A stretch of DNA of 64,000 nt from Sphingobium cloacae. Lineage in GTDB: Bacteria > Pseudomonadota > Alphaproteobacteria > Sphingomonadales > Sphingomonadaceae. How positions within the stretch are numbered: position 1 is the stretch's first letter; each line of letters starts with the position of its first letter. Where the stretch lies: the NCBI RefSeq assembly GCF_002355855.1, contig NZ_AP017655.1:1951501-2015500 (forward strand), given 5' to 3'. The position numbers and the translations under genes were made by a program. Of the stretch, positions 49,166-60,079 are shown piece after piece. Under the pieces are notes generated by a model. That model was not told the DNA's origin and did not search any database. It worked only from the letters and a program-made list of their open reading frames with translations.

Positions 49166-49297
49166 GCACGGTCCCACTTGTTTTTACCGGATCGCCGATC
49201 GAAAGCGCCGCGCCGCCGCTCTGAAGGGGTCTTTAAGAGGCATCAAAAGCCCATTTTTAAGGCGTTTTAGAGGGATTGGCCGAGCGACCTTTTGAAA

Positions 49298-49410
49298 CCC
49301 TCTGAAAACCACCTGCTCTAAAAGCTCTGGTCCCGGTCCTGTCTAATCGGCCATCCATTATAGACACAGCGCCGAAGGCCAGATTTTTTCCGCCAACCCT
49401 CGAAAAGCGC
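49298..49410. repeat. Left-end transposase-site-like repeats
   Basis: On the minus strand: GCGCTTTTCGAGGG (49397-49410), AGAGCTTTTAGAGC (49315-49328) and GGTTTTCAGAGGG (49298-49310). The second differs by one base from AGAGCTTTTGGAGC at the right end and is inverted relative to it, as expected for terminal transposase sites. Confidence 0.6.
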
Positions 49411-49496
49411 CGTTTTTGGCGGGTTAGTGACCGTCAATCCCCGACATCAACCGGGTAATCCCGCCCTCGATCCACTCCAAACCCTCGTGTCCCCTT

Positions 49497-51233
49497 TCAG
49501 CGGTAAAGCGCCTTGTCCGCGGCTTCCAGCATGGCTGCGGCGTCGGAAACGCCATCCAGTTCGACCAGTCCCGCGCTGAAGGTCACGGTGACGCTCTGGC
49601 CGGTGTCGAGATGTACCGGCTCGTCCGCCACCATCCGGCGCAGCCGTTCGCAGACGGCGCTTGCCTGGCGGATGTCCAGGTCGGTCAGCAGGATCGCGAA
49701 TTCCTCTCCTCCCAGACGCCCGACGCAATCCCGGCCCCGCAGGCCGGGCTTCAGCCGCTCCACGAAAGCGCCCAGCACCCTGTCGCCTGCGGCATGGCCG
49801 TGGCAGTCATTGACCGACTTGAAATGATCAAGGTCCAGAAGCAGCACACAGGACCGGATATCGCCTTTTATCCGGCCGATTTCGGTTTCCAGCCTTTCCA
49901 GAAAGGCGCTGCGGCTCGCGGCGCCCGTCAGGGAATCGTGGGACGCCGCCTGCTGCAACGCCTGTTGCCGCGCCTTGTGCCGGGTCATGTCCCGAATGGT
50001 GCAGACGATGCCGGTGGCCTCCCCCTGCTCATCGACGACGGCCCGCGCCACCATCTCATGCCATTCCAGATCGTCGACGGCGCGGAACAGCCGGAACTCC
50101 ACGCGATGAATATCCTGCGGCCGTTCCAGCGCGCGGCGGCAGGCGGCGGTCATCAACGCCCTGTCCTTGCGGTGGATAAGGTCGGCGCCCAGCTGGCCTA
50201 TCAACAACTCCGGTGCGCAGCCGACCTGCTCCAGCACGGAAGGCGACGCATAATGGATGCGCCCGTCGACGCCGAGGTTCAGCACCATGTCGCCGCAATG
50301 TTCCGCGATGATGCGATAGCGCGCCTCGCTGTCGCGCAACATCTGGAACAGCCTGCGCCGCCCGTTGAGCTCCGCCGCCACGGGGAGCGACAGGAAAAAG
50401 CTGAACGCCAGATAAATCTGGAAGAACTGGGTCTTTGCACCGGGCGAAACCGCGATCTTCGACAGATAGCCGTCGCTGAGCACGAACGACGCGCCACCCA
50501 CCGTCGCCAGGACGACCATCGAAGCGGCCGCTCCATGATGGCCCGCCCGAAAGGAGATGAGGACCAGCGGAAGCAACGGCACGAACAACAGCGGATAATG
50601 ATCCTGCTGGAATATATACCATGCGGTCGCTCCCAGCAGGAAGAGCAGGCCCAGCGTTTCCATCCGGATCCGCCGGGACGCGGCCTGGAACCATCGCACC
50701 CATTCGCCCTGCATCAGCATGATCAGCACCGGTGTGCAGACCAGCCCGCCCAATATGTGCCCCGCGCACCATTGCAGCCAGCTCTGCCCGAAGGAAACGG
50801 GTGTCAGGTTCGAGGCAACCAGCGCCGAACCCACGCCCACCAGGCCATTGACACCGCACAGGGCCGCCACGAAAACGCCCAGCGGCACAAGCGACAGCAT
50901 GATGTTCCGGCCGGGCGCATAACGACGGCAGATCGCCGCCACCGCCGCCGATTCCGCGACGTTCAGCAACATCATCGGGATCGCCGCCACCGGCCCCATG
51001 CCGAACAAGGCCGTCGAAATCGCGCTGGCGAGGGCGCAGGCCATGATCGCGCGCAACCAGTGGGCGCGTTGCGACGTCAGCAATTCCGCCATCAGAAAGG
51101 CGTTCGCGCCCCATATGAAGGCAATCCCGCCTTCGAAGCGCGACATCGTGAGCGACAGGGCGGAGACCAGAAAATAGACCCCGCCCGTCAACAGCGGCGC
51201 GCAGAGGGCAAGGAGGCGAGAAGAGGATCGCAT
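49497..51233 (-). CDS. Diguanylate cyclase with MASE1-like, PAS and GGDEF domains
   Basis: 578 aa. Residues 1-285 hold eight or so membrane helices of MASE1 type; about 298-415 a PAS domain (ARYRIIAEHCGDMVLNLGVDGRIHYASPSVLEQVG); about 420-578 GGDEF with the active motif RLGGEEFAIL and LLLDLDHFKSVNDCHGHAAGD. It makes cyclic di-GMP from GTP in response to membrane or PAS input. The protein ends at DKALYR, lacking the short tail usual after ALY. The prophage starts 60 bp downstream of its stop. Confidence 0.9.
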   Translation of the reverse strand: MRSSSRLLALCAPLLTGGVYFLVSALSLTMSRFEGGIAFIWGANAFLMAELLTSQRAHWLRAIMACALASAISTALFGMGPVAAIPMMLLNVAESAAVAAICRRYAPGRNIMLSLVPLGVFVAALCGVNGLVGVGSALVASNLTPVSFGQSWLQWCAGHILGGLVCTPVLIMLMQGEWVRWFQAASRRIRMETLGLLFLLGATAWYIFQQDHYPLLFVPLLPLVLISFRAGHHGAAASMVVLATVGGASFVLSDGYLSKIAVSPGAKTQFFQIYLAFSFFLSLPVAAELNGRRRLFQMLRDSEARYRIIAEHCGDMVLNLGVDGRIHYASPSVLEQVGCAPELLIGQLGADLIHRKDRALMTAACRRALERPQDIHRVEFRLFRAVDDLEWHEMVARAVVDEQGEATGIVCTIRDMTRHKARQQALQQAASHDSLTGAASRSAFLERLETEIGRIKGDIRSCVLLLDLDHFKSVNDCHGHAAGDRVLGAFVERLKPGLRGRDCVGRLGGEEFAILLTDLDIRQASAVCERLRRMVADEPVHLDTGQSVTVTFSAGLVELDGVSDAAAMLEAADKALYR

Positions 51234-51315
51234 GCCGTCCCCCGTTACCGTCCCAAAGTTAATATATGCTCACGATGATGGTTCGGGCACGGACACCGGG
51301 GACTTCCGCCATCCG

Positions 51316-52775
<1,460 letters not shown>

Positions 52776-52779
<4 letters not shown>

Positions 52780-54284
52780 GACCTTTCCTCCAGCCAGCGC
52801 GACAGGCGCTCGGTTTGAGCGGCGTCGAACCGCAAGCCCAATTTGGTCCGCCGCCACAGAATGTCCTCGGCGGTCCGCGCCCATTCCCGCTCGACCAGAT
52901 GATTCACTTCGGCTTCCGTCAGGCCGTGGCCGAAATGGACGCCCAGATCGTCGAGCCGCCCTGCGCCGCCCAGCCATTGACGGGCGACGGTGCCATAAGC
53001 GCGGCCGATGCGGTCGATCCACAGGGGATCGAGGAAGGGATAGCCGCGCGACAGTCCGGCCAGCAGGTCGGCCAGGCCCGTCATCGGGAAATCGCCGCCC
53101 GGCAGGGGCGCGGAGGCGGTCCAGTCCTTCCCCGTCAGGGCGGGGATCAACGGCCGCATCATGTCCACCGCTTCGGCGGCGAGATGGCGATAGGTGGTGA
53201 TCTTGCCGCCAAAGACGCTGAGCATCGGCGGGTCGCCCTCCCCTCCCTCCAGTTCCAGGCGATAGCCGCGCGTGGCGGCTTCGGGCTTGCCGGACCCGTC
53301 GTCCACCAGCGGCCGCACGCCCGCATAGCTCCAGATCACGTCCGCCGGGGTGATCCTGCGCGCGAAATAGCGGTTCGCAGCCTCGCAGAGATAGGCGACC
53401 TCCTCGGCGCTGGCTGCCACATGGTCGAGCGGGCCGCGATGATCGCTGTCGGTGGTGCCGATCAGGGTGAAATCCCGCTCATAGGGAATGGCGAAGAAGA
53501 TGCGGCCGTCGGGAAGCTGGAAGAAATATGCGAAACCATGAACGAAAAGGCGAGGCGTCACGATGTGCGAGCCGCGGACGAGGCGCATATGGCGGCCGGT
53601 GGGTTGATCGGCGCGGGCGAGCAGGTCGAGGACGGCCGGACCGGTCGCGTTGACCACGACCCGCGCCCTGAAGCTGCCCGACGCGCCGGACGGCAGGCGG
53701 GCGTGGAGGGTCCAATACCCCCCCTCTCTATCGAGCCGCGTGACTTCCGTGCGGGGGCGGATCGCCGCGCCCCTGTCCGCCGCGTCGCGCGCATTGAGGA
53801 TGACGAGCCGGGCGTCGTCCACCCATCCGTCCGAATAGACATAGCCGCGCCCGAAGCCGGGTTGCAGCGGCGCTCCGGCCGGATGGCGGCGCAAGTCGAT
53901 GGATTGCGTGGGCGGCAGCGCGCGGCGGCCGCCGATATGATCGTAGAGGAAGAGGCCGAGACGCAGCATCCAGCGGGGACGCAAGCCACGCACCCACGGC
54001 AGGACGAAGCGCATCGGATGGATGATGTGCGGCGCTATCCCCCAGAGCCGCTCGCGCTCCGACAGGGCTTCGCGGACCAGCCCGAACTCGTAATGCTCCA
54101 GATAGCGCAGCCCGCCATGGATCAGCTTGGTCGAGGCGGAGGAGGTGCCGCCCGCCAGATCGCCTTTCTCCAGCAGCAGGACGCAAGCGCCGCGCCCGGC
54201 GGCGTCGCGCGCGATGCCGCAGCCGTTGACGCCGCCGCCAATGACGGCAAGGTCATGGATGATGTCGGCCGCCTCGCTGCTCAC
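52776..54284 (-). CDS. glpD: FAD-dependent glycerol-3-phosphate dehydrogenase
   Basis: 502 aa. FAD motif DLAVIGGGVNGCGIARDAAGRG, GlpD signature TSSASTKLIHGGLRYLEHYEFGLVREAL, and a C-terminal four-helix part ending MRFD-like WRRTKLGLRF. It oxidises glycerol-3-phosphate to dihydroxyacetone phosphate and feeds electrons to quinone. First gene of a glpDK operon; no GlpR or GlpF is nearby. Confidence 0.95.
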
Positions 54285-54490
54285 GGCCCCAGTCTAGAGC
54301 GGACGCAAGGAAGGTAAAGCCGGGAAAGACCGGCCCGGGGAACGACGAGCCATCGCCATTCGGGCGTGACGCCACCGTGTCCGCGCGCGGCATAGCCATG
54401 GCCGGCGCGCGGGGGAGACCCGGGACGTCAGGACGAGGCGCCCGATTCGCCGAGCATGAACAGGCCGTCAGCCCGGAATGCCGCCCGGTC

Positions 54491-54871
54491 CTACGCCTTT
54501 TCCAGCGTGCATTGCAGCGGGTGCTGGTTCTGGCGGGCGAAGTCCATCACCTGATTGACCTTGGTTTCGGCCACTTCATAGCTGAAGATGCCGCAGACGC
54601 CGACGCCCCGCTGATGCACGTGAAGCATCACGCGAGTCGCTTCCTCCATGTCCATGCGGAAGAATTGCTGGAGGACGTGCACGACAAATTCCATCGGCGT
54701 ATAATCGTCGTTCAGCATCAGCACCTTGTAGAGCGACGGCTTTTTGGTGCGGGCGCGCGTCCGGGTGGCGACGCCGATATTCGGTCCGCCGGGGCCGCCG
54801 CCATGATCGTCCCGGTCGTTGTCCGCCATACGGACGGACCGCGTCGAAGTCGAAGTGATGCTGCTGTTCAT
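54491..54871 (-). CDS. clpS: ClpS, adaptor of the ClpAP protease
   Basis: 126 aa from the first ATG; the ATG at 54829 ([11 protein letters not shown]) may be the real start. The ClpS core [65 protein letters not shown] is complete, including the Asn-Asp residues that bind N-degron substrates. It delivers N-end-rule proteins to ClpA. Confidence 0.95.
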   Translation of the reverse strand: MNSSITSTSTRSVRMADNDRDDHGGGPGGPNIGVATRTRARTKKPSLYKVLMLNDDYTPMEFVVHVLQQFFRMDMEEATRVMLHVHQRGVGVCGIFSYEVAETKVNQVMDFARQNQHPLQCTLEKA

Positions 54872-55069
54872 GCTGGGAGAGAATATGGCGATTCACGGCG
54901 CGGTGACAAGGGGCTGTATTGGGTAAGGACGTCGGTCCATCGCGCGACCGCACCATGCGGCGCGGGACGGCATCCTGCACAGGAGGGAGCGGCGGGGTCG
55001 GCCGGAGACGGACCTTCTTCCCGTGCCATACCGACCATTGCCGCGCAAACAGCCGCATCATGGGCCACG

Positions 55070-55109
55070 AAAAAGGGCGCCCCTTCCCGGCGGAAGGCGC
55101 GCCCTTTTT
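55070..55109. terminator. Bidirectional rho-independent terminator
   Basis: Stem AAAAAGGGCGC / GCGCCCTTTTT with an inner CCTTCC / GGAAGG helix, between the phasin stop and clpS. A run of A on one side and T on the other lets it end transcripts both ways; mainly it ends the leftward phasin message. Confidence 0.85.
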
Positions 55110-55130
55110 CCTGTTCGGTTCGAGCCGGCC

Positions 55131-55982
55131 TTAGCGGGCCAGCGTCTTCACCTTGTCGGTCACGATGGACACGCGCGCGGCGAGCGGCTGGGCCACGTCA
55201 CCGGCAAGCTTCAGGAAGGCTTCGCTGCTCTTGGCGGCTTCCTTGGCGAAGTCGTCGAAGCTGGTCGCGAAAAGCTGGCTCTGAAGCTGGAAGAACTCGG
55301 TCGGGGTCTTCACGGTCGAGAAGCTCTTGAGAGACGCGGTCGCCTTTTCGAAGTTCTTGCGGCCATAGTCGACGGCTTCCTGGCCCAGCGTCTCGACGCC
55401 CTTGGCCGCGATCTTGCCGGATTCGACCAGCGCCTCGACATTGCCCTTGGCCAGGTCGCTGAATTCTTCCATCGCCTTGGTCGACTTTTCCACGCCGGCC
55501 TTCGCCTTTTCGTTGAAATCGGCATAGGCGGTCTCGATCTTCGCCTTGGTTTCCTCGGCGAACTTCTTTCCGTTTTCGATAATGTCGTTCATCGTCGTCG
55601 TTCCTTCTGTCACTGGCAGCGGCTTGGGCGTTGTTTTCACGCGATCGGTCGAAGAGGCGCGCTTCGGCTTGCCGAAGGTTTCGGCCCCCTCGCTATCCGG
55701 TTCGGGCGCGGCATCCACCGCCATGACGGCGGCGGCCACGACGGCCGGCGTGGCGTCGGACGCCAGATCGGCCGGCTTCGCCGCGGGCTTGCGCGGTGCG
55801 GCGGGCTTTGGCGCGACGGCCTCAGCCGCCGGCTTTACGGGAGCGGCAGCCTTTGGCGGGTCGCTCCGGGGCTTTTCGCCGATCGCGGATTCCGCCGCTT
55901 TCAGCACCTGAGCGGCGGAAAGAGTCTTTTCGCCGCTCTTGGCGCGCGGCCCCGCGCGCCTCGTCCTTGGGGTAACGGCCAT
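55131..55982 (-). CDS. Phasin family protein
   Basis: 283 aa from the ATG at 55982, which has GGAGG 8 bases upstream; the GTG at 56006 is less likely. N-terminal half is Ala/Pro/Lys-rich and disordered; C-terminal half (from about 150) is the phasin helical domain (ENGKKFAEETKAKIETAYADFNEKAKAGVEKSTKAMEEFSDLAKG, then TPTEFFQLQSQLFATSFDDFAKEAAKSSEAF). Phasins coat PHA granules. phaC lies just upstream in the same orientation. Confidence 0.9.
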   Translation of the reverse strand: MAVTPRTRRAGPRAKSGEKTLSAAQVLKAAESAIGEKPRSDPPKAAAPVKPAAEAVAPKPAAPRKPAAKPADLASDATPAVVAAAVMAVDAAPEPDSEGAETFGKPKRASSTDRVKTTPKPLPVTEGTTTMNDIIENGKKFAEETKAKIETAYADFNEKAKAGVEKSTKAMEEFSDLAKGNVEALVESGKIAAKGVETLGQEAVDYGRKNFEKATASLKSFSTVKTPTEFFQLQSQLFATSFDDFAKEAAKSSEAFLKLAGDVAQPLAARVSIVTDKVKTLAR

Positions 55983-55989
55983 AGCCTCT

Positions 55990-56075
55990 GCCTCCGTTTG
56001 CTGCACTGCACAATATGCATTCCGACGCCGAATTGCAAGGGATTTTTGTGCATTGCAACAAAAGTGACATGTGCA
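55990..56075 (-). promoter_or_regulatory. Candidate PhaR-controlled phasin promoter
   Basis: Upstream of the phasin start: repeated TGCA elements (TGCTGCACTGCACAATATGC and TTGTGCATTGCAACAAAAG). The PHA-responsive repressor PhaR binds TGC-rich sites in front of phasin genes in other bacteria, so these are plausible operators. No phaR gene is in the window. Confidence 0.45.
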
Positions 56076-56103
56076 AGGGCAGGGCCGGCGAAATTGCCCT
56101 TTC

Positions 56104-57849
56104 CTATCGGGACTTTACATAGGTTCCCGGCGCATCCTCCAGTGCCTTGAGCCTGCCCTTCCCGGGTTTGCGCGCGCCCCGCACCGGCACATTTTTTTCG
56201 CCATGACCGCGAATCCATTCGATCCAGTCGGGCCACCAGCTTCCCCTGGTTTCCGTAGCGGCGGCGAGGAAGTCGTCGAGCGTGGGCTGCGGCTGCGCGC
56301 AGGACCAATATTGATATTTGCCTGCCGCTGGCGGGTTGATGACGCCCGCGATGTGGCCGGAACCGGCGAGCAGGAAGCGGACGGGGCCGGACAGATGCCC
56401 GACGATCTTCCACACGCTTTCCACGGGCGCGATATGATCTTCCCGCCCCGCCTGCACATAGGCGGGGGTTTCGATCCGGCGCAGGTCCAGCGGCGTGCCG
56501 TCGACGCTGATCGCGCCGGGCTGGACCAGCAGATTGTCGCGATAGAGCCGGGTCAGATATTCCTTGTGCCAGCGCGCCGGCAGGTTGGTGGTGTCGCCGT
56601 TCCAGTAGAGCAGGTCGAAGGGCGGATAATCCTGTCCCAGGAGGTAATTGTTGACCACATAGTTCCAGATGAGGTCGCGCCCGCGCAGCATGTTGAAGGT
56701 CGCGGCCATATAGCGCCCGTCGAGATAGCCGCCCGACGAAAGCTGTTCCACCAGCGCCAGCTGCTCATCGTCGATGAAGAGGCTGAGGTCGCCCGCCTCG
56801 CTGAAATCGACCTGCGCGGTGAAGAAGGTGGCGCTGGCGACCTTGTCCCCCTCCCCCCGCGCGGCGAGCAGGGCCAGGGTCGCGGCGAGGGTCGTGCCCG
56901 CGACGCAATAGCCGATGGCGTGGACATTCTTCACCCCCAGCAGGTCGCGCACCGTGTCGATGGCGTCGATCTGCCCCCTCTGGATATAATCGTCCCAGAT
57001 AAGATCCTTCATCGAGGCGTCGGCGGATTTCCATGAGACGAGGAAGACGCTCAGGCCCTGGTCCACCGCCCATTGGACGAAGCTCTTTTCCGGCGACAGG
57101 TCGAGGATGTAGAAACGGTTGATCCATGGCGGGAAGATGAGAAGCGGGGTTTCCAGCACCTTGTCCGTCGTCGGCTCATAATGGATGAGCTGGTAGAGCG
57201 GGGTTTCCCGGATGACCTTGCCCGGCGTGGCGGCGATGTTGCGGCCGACTTCGAAGGCGGTGCCGTCGGTATGGGAAAGCTGGCCCTTTTCCAGATCGGC
57301 CAGCATGTGCTGAAGGCCCTTCACCAGATTTTCGCCGCCGCTTTGCAGCGTCTTTTCCATCACGGCGGGGTTGGTGAAGGCGAAGTTGCTGGGGGCCATG
57401 GCGTCGACGAAGCCGCTGGTGGCGAAACGCAGCCTGGCCTTTTGCCTGGGGTCGATGCCGTCCACCGCATCGGCCAGCCGCGTCAGATAGTCGGACGTCA
57501 GAAGATAGCTCTGGCGGATGAGGTCGTAAAAGGGGTGCTTGGTCCATGCCGGATCGGCGAAGCGCCGGTCCTTGCGCGCGGCGGGGCTGCCTTCCGGGGC
57601 AGGCGCGGGCTGGTCGCGGAACATCCCGCCCGCGTCGAGGAAACGCTGCCACAGGGCCATGCCTTCATGGGCGAAGCTGCTCTGGATCTGCGCCACGGTC
57701 TGCGGGTCGAAGGGCAGGTGGCGGCCGGTCGCGCCCGCCGCCTGCTCCAGCATCAACTGCTGGGCGCGGCCGACGACCTGCGTCCATTGCTGCATCTCTT
57801 CCAGGGTCGGGATGTGGGGTTCGATATTTTCGAGTCTATCCATAGCCAC
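56104..57849 (-). CDS. phaC: Class I poly(3-hydroxyalkanoate) synthase
   Basis: 581 aa. PhaC N-terminal domain (WTQVVGRAQQLMLEQAAGATG) and alpha/beta-hydrolase core with the lipase-like box IGYCVAGTTLA holding the catalytic Cys; Asp in LLYWNGDTTNLPARWH; and GSGHIAGVINPP with the catalytic His. It polymerises hydroxyacyl-CoA into granules. The phasin gene downstream supports PHA storage. Confidence 0.95.
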   Translation of the reverse strand: MAMDRLENIEPHIPTLEEMQQWTQVVGRAQQLMLEQAAGATGRHLPFDPQTVAQIQSSFAHEGMALWQRFLDAGGMFRDQPAPAPEGSPAARKDRRFADPAWTKHPFYDLIRQSYLLTSDYLTRLADAVDGIDPRQKARLRFATSGFVDAMAPSNFAFTNPAVMEKTLQSGGENLVKGLQHMLADLEKGQLSHTDGTAFEVGRNIAATPGKVIRETPLYQLIHYEPTTDKVLETPLLIFPPWINRFYILDLSPEKSFVQWAVDQGLSVFLVSWKSADASMKDLIWDDYIQRGQIDAIDTVRDLLGVKNVHAIGYCVAGTTLAATLALLAARGEGDKVASATFFTAQVDFSEAGDLSLFIDDEQLALVEQLSSGGYLDGRYMAATFNMLRGRDLIWNYVVNNYLLGQDYPPFDLLYWNGDTTNLPARWHKEYLTRLYRDNLLVQPGAISVDGTPLDLRRIETPAYVQAGREDHIAPVESVWKIVGHLSGPVRFLLAGSGHIAGVINPPAAGKYQYWSCAQPQPTLDDFLAAATETRGSWWPDWIEWIRGHGEKNVPVRGARKPGKGRLKALEDAPGTYVKSR

Positions 57850-57983
57850 TCTCCTATCCCTGGCCTTGCCATGGCGCTGTGCTTTCGCTGGCGCAGCGCC
57901 CTATGCCGGTATATAGCCGGTGCCGCGCCGCGCCGAGGCGGACGCCCACTATTCCCCAAGGAAAGCGTTCAGGAAAGTCCCTA

Positions 57984-59192
57984 ATGTCCGAAGAATTCTA
58001 CCGCATGAAGCGCCTGCCCCCCTATGTCATCGCCGAAGTCAACGCGATGCGGGCCGCCGCGCGTGCGGCAGGGGAGGACATTATCGACCTGGGCATGGGC
58101 AATCCCGACCTGCCGCCGCCCGACCATGTGATCGCCAAGCTGTGCGAAGTGGCGCAGAAGCCGAGCGCGCACGGCTATTCGCAGTCCATGGGCATCCCCG
58201 GCCTGCGCAAGGCGCAGGCGAACTATTATGGCCGCCGCTTCGGCGTCGAACTGGACCCGGAAACCGAGGTCGTCGTGACCATGGGATCGAAGGAGGGGCT
58301 CGCCAGCCTCGCCACCGCGATCACCGCGCCGGGCGACGTCGTGCTGGCGCCCAATCCCAGCTATCCGATCCACATGTTCGGCTTCATCATCGCGGGGGCG
58401 ACGATCCGCTCCGTGCCGACGACGCCGGACGAGCATTATTGGGAGGCGCTGGAACGGGCGATGGCCTTCACCGTGCCGCGCCCGTCGATCCTGGTCGTGG
58501 GCTATCCCAGCAATCCGACGGCCGAGACGGTGGACCTCGCCTTCTATGAGCGGTTGGTGGCATGGGCGCGGGAGAACCAGGTCTGGGTGCTGTCCGACCT
58601 TGCCTATTCCGAGCTTTATTATGACGGCAATCCGACGCCCTCCATTCTTCAGGTGCCAGGGGCCAAGGAGGTGGCGGTGGAGTTCACCTCGCTCAGCAAG
58701 ACCTATTCCATGGCGGGCTGGCGGATCGGCTTCGCGGTCGGCAACAGGCGGTTGATCGCGGCCTTGAAGCGGGTGAAGAGCTACCTGGACTATGGCGCGT
58801 TCACGCCGATCCAGGCGGCGGCCTGCGCGGCCTTGAACGGGCCGCAGGACATCGTGCGGAAGAACCGCGAACTCTATCACAAGCGCCGCGACGTGATGGT
58901 GGAAGCCTTCGGCCGCGCGGGATGGGACATTCCCCCGCCAAAAGCGTCGATGTTCGCCTGGGTGCCGCTGCCCCCCGCGCTCAAGGAGATGGGGAGCCTG
59001 GAATTCTCCAAGCAGCTGCTCACCCACGCCAAGGTCTCGGTCGCGCCGGGCGTCGGCTATGGCGAGGACGGCGAAGGCTATGTCCGCATCGCGCTGGTCG
59101 AAAATGAGCAGCGGCTGCGCCAGGCCGCGCGCAACATCCGGCAATATCTCAAGTCCATGGGCGTCAACACGCCCGCCCAGGGCGCGGCCTGA
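57984..59192 (+). CDS. Class I/II aminotransferase, LL-DAP aminotransferase/AlaC type
   Basis: 402 aa from the ATG at 57984 with AGGAAAG upstream. Start MSEEFYRMKRLPPYVIAEVNAM and IDLGMGNPDLPPP, the PLP-binding SLSKTYSMAGWRIGFAVG (Lys as Schiff base), and YPSNPTAETVDL identify the subfamily commonly annotated as alanine or LL-diaminopimelate aminotransferase. Substrate not certain. Divergent from phaC. Confidence 0.88.
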   Translation: MSEEFYRMKRLPPYVIAEVNAMRAAARAAGEDIIDLGMGNPDLPPPDHVIAKLCEVAQKPSAHGYSQSMGIPGLRKAQANYYGRRFGVELDPETEVVVTMGSKEGLASLATAITAPGDVVLAPNPSYPIHMFGFIIAGATIRSVPTTPDEHYWEALERAMAFTVPRPSILVVGYPSNPTAETVDLAFYERLVAWARENQVWVLSDLAYSELYYDGNPTPSILQVPGAKEVAVEFTSLSKTYSMAGWRIGFAVGNRRLIAALKRVKSYLDYGAFTPIQAAACAALNGPQDIVRKNRELYHKRRDVMVEAFGRAGWDIPPPKASMFAWVPLPPALKEMGSLEFSKQLLTHAKVSVAPGVGYGEDGEGYVRIALVENEQRLRQAARNIRQYLKSMGVNTPAQGAA

Positions 59193-59321
59193 CGCGGCCG
59201 ATGCGGCGGCGGCCGTCCCGCCGCCGCGGCGCACCGGCCCTTGCCCATGCGGCGCGGATGATGGATATGCGGTCGAAGCGCCGGTGGGCCAACGTGGGTT
59301 TCGAGGGGATGTGACCGGAAT

Positions 59322-59597
59322 ATGCTGTTGTTTCGCGGCAAGGAGTCCAATCCCCGGTCGCTGGTGAAGGCGATCAGCTGGCGCACGCTGGGCAGCATCG
59401 ACACCTTCATCCTCGGCCTGCTGTTCACGCAGAGCGTGAAGGCGGCGGGCGCCATCGCCTCCACCGAGGTCGTCACGAAGATCCTGCTCTATTATTTCCA
59501 CGAACGCGCTTGGGCGCAGATCGGCTGGGGCCTGCCCAGGGGACCATCGCCCGAACGAAGCGAAGAAACGCCCGAACAGGAAAGCATTCCGGCATGA
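59322..59597 (+). CDS. DUF2061 membrane protein
   Basis: 91 aa: SLVKAISWRTLGSIDTFILGLLFTQSVKAAGAIASTEVVTKILLYYFHERAWAQIGWG is the whole DUF2061 pattern, two membrane helices and the conserved HERAW. Function unknown. The stop overlaps the next start (ATGA). Confidence 0.88.
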   Translation: MLLFRGKESNPRSLVKAISWRTLGSIDTFILGLLFTQSVKAAGAIASTEVVTKILLYYFHERAWAQIGWGLPRGPSPERSEETPEQESIPA

Positions 59598-60079
59598 TCC
59601 CCCTGCCGCAGGTGTCGCAGGTCGCGCAGACGATCCAGCTCGCGCTCGCCCCCGTCTTCCTGCTGGCGGGCATCGGCGCGTTCCTGAGCGTATGTGCCGG
59701 ACGGCTGGCGCGGATCATCGACCGGGCGCGGGTGGTGGAAAAGCTGGTGCTGTCCTCGCGCGGCAAGGAACATGACCGGATGGTGGGCGAAATCCGCGTG
59801 CTCGACCGGCGGATGACCGTCGTCAACATCGCGATCTTCCTGTCGGTCGCGTCGGCCTGCGCGGTCTGCCTGGTCGTCATCCTGCTGTTCGCGGGCAACC
59901 TGTTCGACGCGCATCTGGGAACGGCGATCGCCATCCTCTTCAGCCTGGCGATGCTGTTGCAGGCGGCGGCGTTCGGCACCTTCATCCAGGAAATCCGGCT
60001 GGCTTCGCGCACCATCCATATCCGCAACGAAGTGCTTTACCACAAGGCCGAGGACGGGGAGGCGGCGGAGGAACGATGA
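59594..60079 (+). CDS. DUF2721 membrane protein
   Basis: 161 aa from the ATG at 59594. Helices at about 17-35, 75-100 and 108-130; FLLAGIGAFLSVCAGRLARIIDRARVVEKL fits DUF2721. Unknown function. It overlaps both neighbours by 4 bp, so it is one operon with DUF2061 and the 2Fe-2S gene. Confidence 0.85.
   Translation: MIPLPQVSQVAQTIQLALAPVFLLAGIGAFLSVCAGRLARIIDRARVVEKLVLSSRGKEHDRMVGEIRVLDRRMTVVNIAIFLSVASACAVCLVVILLFAGNLFDAHLGTAIAILFSLAMLLQAAAFGTFIQEIRLASRTIHIRNEVLYHKAEDGEAAEER

Larger units (their letters stand above)
12096..49436. mobile_element. Mu-like transposable prophage with siphovirus tail genes
   Basis: About 37.3 kb, the size of Mu-family genomes. It contains a DDE transposase A, target activator B, Ner, repressor, GemA, Mor-like activator, endolysin and spanins, terminase, portal, F, G, I/Z, capsid and a long tape measure with tail tube. 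Proposed ends are TG at 12096-12097 and CA at 49435-49436. Flanks read AACCCCG (12089-12095) and ATCCCCG (49437-49443), a near-perfect target duplication. Ends are inferred from TG/CA, from transposase-site-like repeats inside both ends, and from the limits of host genes. Exact termini need confirmation. Confidence 0.85.
48962..49436. other. Left end of the prophage, non-coding, repeat-rich
   Basis: 475 bp from the repressor stop to the proposed terminus. Holds a 22-bp repeat (49048-49069), ten G residues (49033-49042), two AAACTGGGACCC units and a set of GCTTTT/GGTTTT sites up to the terminal CA at 49435-49436. A small open frame 49073-49270 (+) has poor protein character. Mu carries its left-end transposase sites in the same position. 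Confidence 0.65.

Noticed and set aside
49073..49270. 65-codon plus-strand frame at the prophage left end
   Set aside because: No ribosome site, basic shadow-like composition, and it overlaps terminal repeats.
49447..49496. Possible C-terminal extension of the GGDEF protein in another frame
   Set aside because: The protein ends at DKALYR, slightly short, but the GGDEF fold is complete, and no clear homologous tail is seen in the other frames.
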